DNA from: a bacterium UBA6115
GTDB taxonomy: Bacteria > Bacillota_A > Clostridia > Christensenellales > Aristaeellaceae
Assembly: GCA_002428405.1 (NCBI GenBank)
Contig: DIWD01000034.1
Location: forward strand, 981-25,563
DNA length: 24,583 nucleotides
Direction: 5' to 3'
Shown here: in pieces, positions 1-6,469 of the stretch
Position numbering within the stretch: the stretch's first letter is position 1
How the letters are laid out: each line of letters starts with the position of its first letter
Notes under the pieces: generated by a model
Seen by the model: only the letters and a program-made list of their open reading frames with translations
Database searches by the model: none
Told to the model about the DNA's origin: nothing
Position numbers and translations under genes: made by a program

Positions 1-512
1 CTGCGCAGCAGGGGCTCCCCGCCGGAGAAGATATAGAAGAAGGTCCCCAGCTTCTTGCCCTGTCTGATGATGCCGTCCAGTTCCTCAAAACTCAGGCTGA
101 ACCGCTTGCCGTACTCAGACGCCCAGCAGCCCTTGCAGTTCAGGTTGCAGGCGGAGGTCGGGTCCATCAGGATGGCCCAGGGGATGTTGCAATCGTATTT
201 GCGCGCGTATCTGGCCTGGCGCGGCGAGCCGATCATGCTGGCGTTGACGACAAAGTTTTCAAAAGCTTTCCTGCGCACGCCGCCGTCAACATCGGTATAC
301 AGGCTGCCAAGAAGCTTGTACCAGTTCCCCTCCTTGTTGATGATGGCTTCCTTGGCGGTCTGCGCCTGGGAACCGACCGCGAGTTTTTTCCGGTCATGCT
401 TAATCAGCCAGTCCGCGACTTTGACAGCATTCCGGTTAAAATTACGGTCCACATAGGACAATACCTGCCTGAGCCCCAGAGCCTTCAGGCTTTCAACGAC
501 TGTGCGTGACAT
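1..512 (-). CDS. Radical SAM protein, N-terminal 170 residues (3' end outside window)
   Basis: Reading the minus strand from an ATG at 512 gives 170 codons with no stop before the window edge. Residues 122-129 read CNLNCKGC, the CxxxCxxC motif that binds the SAM-cleaving [4Fe-4S] cluster, followed by SGGEP at about 163-167, the SAM-binding GGE motif. About 110 residues precede the cluster motif, so the radical SAM core is not at the extreme N-terminus, as in several clostridial SPASM-type proteins of unknown substrate. A GGAGGG ribosome site lies at 519-524, six bases before the ATG. The part that would carry any SPASM domain is missing, so the reaction cannot be named. Radical SAM membership is certain from the motif; the subfamily is not. 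Confidence 0.9.
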   Translation of the reverse strand, partial: MSRTVVESLKALGLRQVLSYVDRNFNRNAVKVADWLIKHDRKKLAVGSQAQTAKEAIINKEGNWYKLLGSLYTDVDGGVRRKAFENFVVNASMIGSPRQARYARKYDCNIPWAILMDPTSACNLNCKGCWASEYGKRFSLSFEELDGIIRQGKKLGTFFYIFSGGEPLLR

Positions 513-928
513 ATCTGTCCCTCCGTTTGCTCCTGTCCTGAAGAAGCCTTTTAGCGGCCCGGATACGCCGGCGGAAAGGCTGCGCGGCTTTTGCGCGGTG
601 ACTCAAATATCCCTGCGGCGGCAAATCAACTATCCGCCCGTACAGCAGGGGACACGAAAATATATGGGTCGGTCCGATATGCAGCGAAGATACGGTCATC
701 CAGCGGGAAACGGTTCTATAAGAAGGGTTGTGTCAAAAGACCTGCCGCAAAAACGGGAGGGGTCTTCTGCCTGGAGCGGTTTCTGTGTCGAATGGATTAT
801 ATCACTGCGCTTTGCGCAAATCAATGATCGCTCTGTACATGTCCCTAAACCCGCCCGCGTCCCAGCCGGAAATCCCTTGCCGGAGCGGGTATATTTCCCC
901 GTGCCAGGCGGAAAGGCGGTGCAGCGCT
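513..928. other. Intergenic stretch without a supported gene
   Basis: This divergent region between the radical SAM gene (minus) and the DUF1858 gene (plus) has open frames on both strands, but none with a ribosome site or recognisable protein. It holds a perfect 10-bp palindrome, TTTGCGCAAA, at 811-820. A broken hairpin lies at 868-898, with arms GGAAAT and ATTTCC around an inner CCC/GGG. I saw no convincing -35/-10 pair on either strand. Confidence 0.5.
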
Positions 929-1171
929 GTGGATAAAACATTGGATTTGTCAAAGACCATCTATGAATTGTGCAAAGAGGACCCGGAAATCATCCCCATT
1001 ATGCTTCAGGCGGGTTTCAGCGAGATTGCCAATCCCCTCATGCTGGCGACCGCCGGGCGCGTGATGACCATTCCCCAGGGCGCGAAGATGCGAAAAATCA
1101 GCCTGGCCATGGTGACGCAGGTGTTCAGGAGCCATGGCTACGGCATCCTTTTCCCGCAGGATGAGTCTTAA
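929..1171 (+). CDS. Small stand-alone DUF1858-domain protein (80 aa)
   Basis: The frame is open further upstream, but homology begins at a GTG at 929 (VDKTLDLSKTIYEL), with AGGCGGT at 914-920 eight bases before it. The whole 80-residue product is one DUF1858-like domain. It shows LSKTIYELCKEDPEI, then QAGFSEIANP, then GRVMTIPQGAKM, matching the short helical module at the N-terminus of clostridial DUF438 proteins and in redox-disulfide proteins linked to hybrid-cluster proteins. Here it stands alone, with no DUF438 or hemerythrin-like partner after it; the next gene, 77 bp away, faces it. The role is unknown. The family suggests redox or nitrosative-stress sensing, which I only infer. The real start could differ, as the ribosome site is modest. 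Confidence 0.75.
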   Translation: MDKTLDLSKTIYELCKEDPEIIPIMLQAGFSEIANPLMLATAGRVMTIPQGAKMRKISLAMVTQVFRSHGYGILFPQDES

Positions 1172-1248
1172 GCGCCAAATACAGGCTTGTTTGCGAGCGG
1201 CCAGGCTGTCCGCGGCCGGCATATCTGATCTGACAGGTTCACGGGCCT

Positions 1249-2073
1249 TTATTTCGCGGGGCATTCCTCCGCCACATCAGCCGCGCTCATCCATTTCTTC
1301 TGCGCCTTTATCCACCTATGGTAGACAAACGCCGCCACCCAGGAACGCGGAATGACCTTTCCCAGGAAGGAAAGCGTCCGGTTCAGCCAGCCCGGAACAT
1401 AGACCGCTTTTCCGGCAAGCGCATGGTTCAGGGTCCTGCGCGCGACGAGTTCCAGGGCGTTTGTGGTGGCGTCCCCCCAAAAGCCCTGAGCCGCGATCCC
1501 CTCCATCGCTTCCTTTGTTGTTGCCATGCCCCCGGGGCAGAACGCCATCACGTTCGCGTCCTGGTTTTTCAGTTCCTGGCGAAGGGACGTGGCAAAATCC
1601 AGCAGAAAGCGTTTTGACGCGGCATAAGTCGCTTTCAGCGGCATGGGGAACATGGAGGCCAGGCTGGACACGATGACAACTGTAAAGGGACTGTCCGGCC
1701 TACGGCGCTGAAGGATGGCATGCGTTATCCGCAGTGTAGCGGCATCGTTGAGGGTAACGATCTGGACGATCTCCTCCCTCTTGCGCCCCGTAAAACTGCC
1801 CTCATAATCCAATCCGGCGATATTGAGCAGCATGTCAAAGCGAATGCACTGCTGATCGATGACAGACAGCATTTCATCCACGCTGCAGCTTTGGGTGAGG
1901 TCGCAGGCCTTTGCCGCGGCCGTGATGCCAAACTGCCGCTCCAGCCCCTGCTGGATGGGGCGCAGCCCCTGCGCGTTCACGTCGGTCAGAAAGAGGTTGT
2001 ACCCGCGTCTGGCGCACTCGCAGGCCAGCGCGCGGCCCAGGCCGCCGGCCGCGCCGGTCACCATCACATTCAT
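1249..2073 (-). CDS. SDR-family NAD(P)-dependent oxidoreductase (274 aa)
   Basis: This is a classical short-chain dehydrogenase. The Rossmann motif TGAAGGLG is at residues 6-13, NIAG (the NNAG position) at 84-87, the catalytic Ser in VSSLAS near 136-137, and YAASK with Tyr150 and Lys154. The C-terminal tail is basic and aromatic (WIKAQKKW), as in SDRs that act on lipid-like substrates, but the substrate is not readable. The ATG at 2073 is chosen because it overlaps the stop of the upstream SDR in an ATGA arrangement and has AAGGAG a few bases before it. The frame extends 33 bases upstream, inside the neighbour. Overlap implies translational coupling and a shared substrate or pathway with that SDR. 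Confidence 0.9.
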   Translation of the reverse strand: MNVMVTGAAGGLGRALACECARRGYNLFLTDVNAQGLRPIQQGLERQFGITAAAKACDLTQSCSVDEMLSVIDQQCIRFDMLLNIAGLDYEGSFTGRKREEIVQIVTLNDAATLRITHAILQRRRPDSPFTVVIVSSLASMFPMPLKATYAASKRFLLDFATSLRQELKNQDANVMAFCPGGMATTKEAMEGIAAQGFWGDATTNALELVARRTLNHALAGKAVYVPGWLNRTLSFLGKVIPRSWVAAFVYHRWIKAQKKWMSAADVAEECPAK

Positions 2074-2927
2074 GCGTCTTTCTCCTTCATATACTCGATT
2101 CCGCACAGGCGTTCACACAGGGCAAACAGCCTGTCGGCATTCGCGCTTGTGACCTGCCTGCTGTAAGGGGTTTCCCTGCAGAGATAGCAGTACAGCCCCT
2201 TTTGTTCGGTCTTTTGATCGCATAGAAACGCGAAGGTCTTTGCAGGGACGGCAGGCGGCACGCCGCGGCGCTTGCGAAGGTTCCATACAAAACGGACAAT
2301 GCCGCCCGCCTTGTCCCCGATATCCGTGTTGACAAGCCCGGGATCCACGACGTAGGCGCGGACACCGGAGGCGAGGGTGCGGTCATTCAATCCCTTCGCG
2401 AACAGCATGCCGCACAGCTTGGATTGCTTGTAGGCCCTCAGCGGATGATAGCCGCGCTGCAGCATCACATCGTCCCAGTGGACCCTGCAGCCCTTATGGG
2501 ACCCGCTTCCCGTCATGATCACCCGGCCTTTGGCCTTTTTGATCAGCGGAAGCAGTTCATGCGTCAGCAGGAATCCGGCAAGGCAGTTGAGCGCGAACTG
2601 CTGCTCATACCCCTCTTCCGTCGTGATATACCAGCTGCGGACGCAGCCCGCGTTGTTGATCAGCACATTCAGCGCCCCGCCGCAGGCTTCCTCCAGATGG
2701 GCTGACAGCTCCGAGGCCACCCGGAGCACCTCGCGCTGCTGCAGCAGGTCAGCCGAGAAAAACTTGATTTTCGCGTCCGGGCATCCGGACAGAATGCTGC
2801 CGCTGGCTTTGACGCAGTTTTCAGCGCTGCGGCCGACACCCAGGACATAATATCCGGTTTCCGCCAGCAGGCGCGCTGTTTCCAGGCCGATGCCGGAAGT
2901 GGCGCCGGTAATGACGACTGTTTCCAT
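2070..2927 (-). CDS. SDR-family oxidoreductase, retinol dehydrogenase-like (285 aa)
   Basis: This is the first gene of the two-SDR operon. TGATSGIG at residues 7-14 binds the dinucleotide, NNAG lies at 91-94, the active-site Ser is in MTGSGSHKG near 141-143, and the YxxxK pair is Tyr166/Lys170 (YKQSK). The spacing resembles the retinol dehydrogenase/protochlorophyllide reductase-like branch. The ATG at 2927 is preceded by AGGAGG with a six-base gap; an in-frame ATG 69 bases upstream lies in repeat-like DNA and has no homology. The last four bases overlap the next gene. A 16-bp perfect palindrome sits 43-58 bases upstream of the start. The exact substrate is unknown. Confidence 0.9.
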   Translation of the reverse strand: METVVITGATSGIGLETARLLAETGYYVLGVGRSAENCVKASGSILSGCPDAKIKFFSADLLQQREVLRVASELSAHLEEACGGALNVLINNAGCVRSWYITTEEGYEQQFALNCLAGFLLTHELLPLIKKAKGRVIMTGSGSHKGCRVHWDDVMLQRGYHPLRAYKQSKLCGMLFAKGLNDRTLASGVRAYVVDPGLVNTDIGDKAGGIVRFVWNLRKRRGVPPAVPAKTFAFLCDQKTEQKGLYCYLCRETPYSRQVTSANADRLFALCERLCGIEYMKEKDA

Positions 2928-2953
2928 TTTGCCTCCTGAAGTGACAGGATCCC

Positions 2954-2985
2954 GCGCATTGCGCATTGCGCATTGCGCGCAATGC
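2954..2985 (-). promoter_or_regulatory. Tandem GCGCATT repeats ending in a 16-bp perfect palindrome upstream of the SDR operon
   Basis: GCGCATT occurs three times head to tail (2954-2974). The last copy runs into GCATTGCGCGCAATGC (2970-2985), which is its own reverse complement over all 16 bases. It lies in the 116-bp gap before the SDR operon, so an operator for a dimeric regulator is plausible. No clear -35/-10 pair could be placed around it. Confidence 0.55.
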
Positions 2986-3043
2986 AGCTTATCCATCCGG
3001 CATGTCTTTGTTACTTGTCAGGCTGCGCGCATCGCGGCGTCCC

Positions 3044-3775
3044 TTAGTTTATTCCAGCGTTTCCAAACCAGCCCCAGGTGTGCCAGAAACCAAGGGAGCC
3101 GGATGAAATCATCGACAGGACCATGCTCAGCACAAAAGAGGCGGCGAATACGGCAAGCGAGACAAGGGCAATGGACCTGATGCGGCGGTTGGTCCTGGGG
3201 GACAGCCGGGGATGTATGGCCAGGGACGGCAGCGCCGCAGTCCCGTTGGCAAAAGCGAGTGTATTTTGATGGAAGCGCGCATAAAAGCGCATGAGCTGAC
3301 GCACGAATGCGGCATAGTAGACGCAAAGGACAGCCACAAGAACGGCGAAGGCAGAGATGGCCAGCCCATAGACCACACCGATCCCGTAGGGCATAGGGGG
3401 GATCAACGAAGCGATATTTACCCCAGCGAACAGGCAGACGGCAAGCACAGCGCTTGTAAGGGCCAGGGCCGCCATGGCGATACCCCAGGCGAAAAGAAGC
3501 GGGAAAAAGATACCCGCGAAAAGGTCCGCAACACAAAGCCCGGTCAGTGTGACGGCCTTTTTCCCGCCGCCCGGCCTTTCTTCATGGCCGCCCTCGAACT
3601 GGGCGGCAAGCGCGGCCGGGTCGCCGAGTTTTGCCGCGATATCTTCTTCTATAAAACCGTCAGCGGTTTTGAAGGCGAAATGCTGCTCATACTCGCTGAG
3701 GATATCCTCGGCGTCGGCAACCTTTTTTCTGGCCAGCTCATCGGCCAGTTTTGACAGAAATTGATCCTTAGTCAT
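3044..3775 (-). CDS. DUF1700 (HAAS-type) membrane protein paired with PadR (243 aa)
   Basis: The N-terminal 65 residues (MTKDQFLSKLADELARKK, then EDILSEYEQHF and AKLGDPAALAAQF) are the helical signalling module of DUF1700 proteins. After a short linker with PGGGKK come several hydrophobic segments: one long double span at about 75-115, one near 130-155 and one near 205-230. The family is almost always encoded directly after a PadR repressor and is thought to pass membrane signals or act against sigma factors; that is family knowledge. The ATG at 3775 lies inside the end of padR (8-bp overlap), with GGAGG nine bases ahead, so it is coupled. Upstream in-frame ATGs at 3784 and 3814 lie deeper in padR and are less likely. 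Confidence 0.85.
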   Translation of the reverse strand: MTKDQFLSKLADELARKKVADAEDILSEYEQHFAFKTADGFIEEDIAAKLGDPAALAAQFEGGHEERPGGGKKAVTLTGLCVADLFAGIFFPLLFAWGIAMAALALTSAVLAVCLFAGVNIASLIPPMPYGIGVVYGLAISAFAVLVAVLCVYYAAFVRQLMRFYARFHQNTLAFANGTAALPSLAIHPRLSPRTNRRIRSIALVSLAVFAASFVLSMVLSMISSGSLGFWHTWGWFGNAGIN

Positions 3776-4088
3776 TGTTTTCATCCTCCAGTAGTTTTCC
3801 AATCGCCCCGGCAAAACTCAGATACTCAGCGCGGTCTTCCCTGTAGGTTTCAAGCCCTTGGTCTGTCAGGGAGTAATACTTGCGCGGCGGACCCCCGCTT
3901 TCCTCCTGCAGATAGGTTGTGACAAGACCGTCGCCCTTCAGCTTCCGCAGGATCGGGTAGACGGTGCCATCGGCGATGTCGATGTGTTTGGACAGGTAAT
4001 CGGATATCTCATACCCATAACAGTCCCGCTTTTTCAGTAGCGACAGGACGCACAGCTCCAGCACGCCCTTCTTGTACTGTGTGTTCAC
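3768..4088 (-). CDS. PadR-family transcriptional regulator (106 aa)
   Basis: This is a compact winged-helix repressor of usual PadR length. LELCVLSLLKKRDCYGYEI is followed by the recognition region DGTVYPILRKLKGDGLV and the wing GPPRKYYSLTDQG, then a short C-terminal dimerisation helix. The GTG at 4088 is preferred because GGAGGG lies six bases before it and it gives the normal PadR N-terminus; an ATG at 4124 in the same frame lacks this support. It overlaps the DUF1700 gene. A promoter with a 17-bp spacer and an 8-bp inverted repeat over the -10 lies just upstream, so autorepression is very likely. The inducer cannot be told. Confidence 0.92.
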   Translation of the reverse strand: MNTQYKKGVLELCVLSLLKKRDCYGYEISDYLSKHIDIADGTVYPILRKLKGDGLVTTYLQEESGGPPRKYYSLTDQGLETYREDRAEYLSFAGAIGKLLEDENND

Positions 4089-4127
4089 ATGCGCCCTCCT
4101 TTCGAGATTCTCGGTACCATTCACAGG

Positions 4128-4154
4128 CTACTATTAGATAATAAGCAATAGTAG
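4128..4154 (-). promoter_or_regulatory. Probable PadR operator (inverted repeat over the -10 box)
   Basis: CTACTATT at 4128-4135 is repeated in inverted form as AATAGTAG at 4147-4154, eight perfect base pairs around an 11-bp spacer. The spacer contains the -10 hexamer of the padR promoter, so binding of a dimer here would block RNA polymerase. Assignment to PadR follows from position. Confidence 0.7.
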
Positions 4155-4166
4155 ACTAAATGTCAA
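4138..4166 (-). promoter_or_regulatory. Sigma-A promoter of padR-DUF1700
   Basis: On the minus strand a perfect TTGACA (4161-4166) is followed after exactly 17 bases by TATTAT (4138-4143). The start would be near 4130, about 40 bases before the GTG of padR. Confidence 0.82.
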
Positions 4167-4258
4167 TAGGCATTCGAAAATATTTTTGTCGCGGCAGAAT
4201 ATGGGCTATCTTATTGATCAGATACGACAACCGGGAAAGACACGTCGCAAAGACCGCG

Positions 4259-4298
4259 AAAAACCGCCTGTTGATCAATCGCTTTTTCAACAGGCGGT
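4259..4298 (-). terminator. Rho-independent terminator of the vWA gene
   Basis: Read on the minus strand, ACCGCCTGTTGA pairs with TCAACAGGCGGT over 12 bases (4287-4298 with 4263-4274) around a 12-nt loop, followed directly by TTTTT. It lies about 90 bases after the stop of the vWA gene and is the last structure before the padR promoter region. The rest of 4167-4389 shows nothing else. Confidence 0.8.
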
Positions 4299-4389
4299 AA
4301 ATGGTTTGACGGCGGCGCATGAACCGCGTCTGCGGGATTTCACACGCCGGATGATCTCATGGGCGCCGCGGGACGCCAGCCTTGAAAAA

Positions 4390-6228
4390 TCAGTTTTCCT
4401 TACCTGATGATCTTTCGAGCAGGGTCACCAGATAGAGGAACTCCTCTTTGTACGCGTCCCCGGTCACGCTGACGCATCCCCTGAGCAGGCTAAGTGCGGA
4501 GCCGTATGTTGCGCTTCCCTTCCATTCGCTTTTCCGCAGCAGCATCCCGGTTTCCGCGACGGCGGCGGCAAAGCGCAGGTTATCGCTCATTGAAGCAAGG
4601 CTGTCCTTCGCCAGTGGGTAGGTGTACAGCCGGCTTTCCCCGCCTTCCGGCGCCTTGGCCCGGATGCTGAGGGTGAGGAGCTCGCCGCCTGTCCCTTCGT
4701 TTTGCGGTTCAGGCTGGTACTTGCTTTCCGCGCTGCCAAAATCAAAGGCGCTGTCAATGGGCACAAGCTCGTACAGTACCGTGACGCGGTGCCCGCTGCC
4801 AAGCTCTCCCCCGTCTTTTGTGTCATCCGCGAAATCCTCAGCGTTCATCAGGCGGTTTTCATAGCCGATCAGCCGATAGCCTTTCAGGGTGGCCGGGTTG
4901 AAGTCTACCTGCAGCTTTACGTCTCTGGCGATGGTGAAGAAGGTCGCGCCGATCTCAGTCACCAGGGCGCGCCGGGCCTCATAGATGGTGTCGATGTAGC
5001 TGTAGTTGCCGTCGCCGCGGTCTGCCAGCGCTTCCAGCTTATTGTCCTTATAGTTCCCGTCGCCAAAGCCCAGCACGCTCAGGCCGACGCCGCCCTTCTT
5101 CTTCTCTTCCACAAGCCTGGCCAGAGATCCCTCGTCGCTGACACCGACGTTCAGGTCGCCGTCCGTGGCCAGCAGGACCCGGTTGTTCCCACCGGGGATC
5201 AAGTGCTTCGCGGCCAGTTCATACGCGGTTGTGATGCCGGCCGCGCCCGCTGTCATGCCGCCCGCGGTGAGGTTTTCAATGGCTTCCATGATGGTTGTCT
5301 TTTCACTGGCGTGCACCCCGTCCAGGAGGACCTCATCCCGGGAGGCGTAAGTGACGATTGATACCGTGTCCGTCGGGGACAGCTCATCCAGCAGCATCAG
5401 GAACGCCCGCTTCACCAGGGGCAGCTTGTCCGGAGAATCCATGCTGCCGGATACGTCGATGAGAAAGACCAGGTTCTGCGCGGGGCGCTCCTCTTTGGGG
5501 ATCTCCGCCGCCTGCAGGCCAATCAGCAGCAGCTGGGTCTGTGCGTTCCAGGGGCATTCGGCCAGCTCCATCGTGACGCCGAATGGCTCGCCGTTTTCCG
5601 GCTGCCTGTATTCATAGCGGAAGTAGTTGAGCATCTCCTCGACGCGCACGCTGTCAACCGGGACGCTCTCGCCCCTTAGGATCATTGCTCGCAACTGCGC
5701 GTAGGAGGCGGTGTCCACGTCCGCCGCGAAGGTGGAGAGCGGGGAGGTGCGGACGGACAGGAAGCGGTTCTCCTGGAAATAGTTATATTCATTGGTATTG
5801 AAGCTGCCCGCCATGGGCAGCGACAACATCAGGGGCGAGTTCATCGAGCCGGCCTGCGCCGGCAAATACGAATCCTCCGATTCTTTCATCCGGTTGGAAA
5901 AGAGCTTTGCTTCTTTTGAGAAGAGCACGCGGAAGGTGATCTCATCCAGCATGCCGCTGGCGAGCAGCCCGTTGTCCCTTTGGAATACGGTGAGCGCGTT
6001 GGCTGTGTCCGGGCCGAAGATCCCATTCACAGAGCCGTAGTAATACCCCAGATTCCGGAGCCTCTGCTGCAGGGCTATGACATCCTCGCCCATATCCCCT
6101 TCCTTCAGTTCCCGCGTGAAGACGGCCGCCTCATCGGCCCTGGCGGGGATACCTGCGGACAGGACGGCTGAGAGAACCATCAGCAGAACCAAAATCGCTG
6201 ACAAGGAACGCTTCATGCATTTCTCCAT
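4390..6228 (-). CDS. Exported peptidoglycan-binding / von Willebrand factor A domain protein (612 aa)
   Basis: A signal peptide covers about residues 5-31 (KR, hydrophobic core, ARA cleavage region). Residues 38-105 form a PG_binding_1-type repeat (LKEGDMGEDVIALQQRL, FGPDTANALTVFQ). Then comes the vWF_N-type segment before the A domain (about 145-245, NYFRYEY), and a vWA domain from about 252. Its metal site is complete: DVSGS at 258-262, Thr326 and Asp356 (TDGD). The remaining ~200 residues fit the C-terminal region of YfbK-type vWA proteins. A metal-dependent adhesion or scaffold role at the cell wall is inferred. AGAGGTGA precedes the ATG at 6228; the ATG four codons on is a possible alternative start. 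It is transcribed divergently from the C11 peptidase and ends at a clear terminator. Confidence 0.9.
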   Translation of the reverse strand: MEKCMKRSLSAILVLLMVLSAVLSAGIPARADEAAVFTRELKEGDMGEDVIALQQRLRNLGYYYGSVNGIFGPDTANALTVFQRDNGLLASGMLDEITFRVLFSKEAKLFSNRMKESEDSYLPAQAGSMNSPLMLSLPMAGSFNTNEYNYFQENRFLSVRTSPLSTFAADVDTASYAQLRAMILRGESVPVDSVRVEEMLNYFRYEYRQPENGEPFGVTMELAECPWNAQTQLLLIGLQAAEIPKEERPAQNLVFLIDVSGSMDSPDKLPLVKRAFLMLLDELSPTDTVSIVTYASRDEVLLDGVHASEKTTIMEAIENLTAGGMTAGAAGITTAYELAAKHLIPGGNNRVLLATDGDLNVGVSDEGSLARLVEEKKKGGVGLSVLGFGDGNYKDNKLEALADRGDGNYSYIDTIYEARRALVTEIGATFFTIARDVKLQVDFNPATLKGYRLIGYENRLMNAEDFADDTKDGGELGSGHRVTVLYELVPIDSAFDFGSAESKYQPEPQNEGTGGELLTLSIRAKAPEGGESRLYTYPLAKDSLASMSDNLRFAAAVAETGMLLRKSEWKGSATYGSALSLLRGCVSVTGDAYKEEFLYLVTLLERSSGKEN

Positions 6229-6415
6229 TTTACTTTCACCTCTTTCATCCCCTTAGACGCAGCCCTGGGCATTTTTGTTCCGCACGTTCCATCCCGCTCA
6301 TTATGCCTGGCGTGTGCCGGATAGAAAAGTGGCGGCATTGTTATCTGTACCCTGAGCGGGAACCGTTTTTCCGCGGTTTTTCCGCTCCCGTCGCGTCCGG
6401 GCGGCATGTGTCTGC

Positions 6416-6443
6416 TTGCGTCTATAAAAAAGCCAAGTATAAT
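6416..6443 (+). promoter_or_regulatory. Promoter of the C11 peptidase gene
   Basis: TTGCGT (6416-6421), a 16-bp gap and a consensus TATAAT (6438-6443) lie 27 bases before the ATG. The -35 matches four of six consensus bases. The divergent 240-bp region must also hold the promoter of the vWA gene, which I could not place convincingly. Confidence 0.6.
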
Positions 6444-6469
6444 GAGGAAAACAACGCGCGGAGGATAAA

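Noticed and set aside
811..820. FNR/CRP-type operator before the DUF1858 gene
   Set aside because: TTTGCGCAAA is palindromic but does not fit TTGAT-N4-ATCAA or TGTGA-N6-TCACA, and no promoter could be placed next to it.
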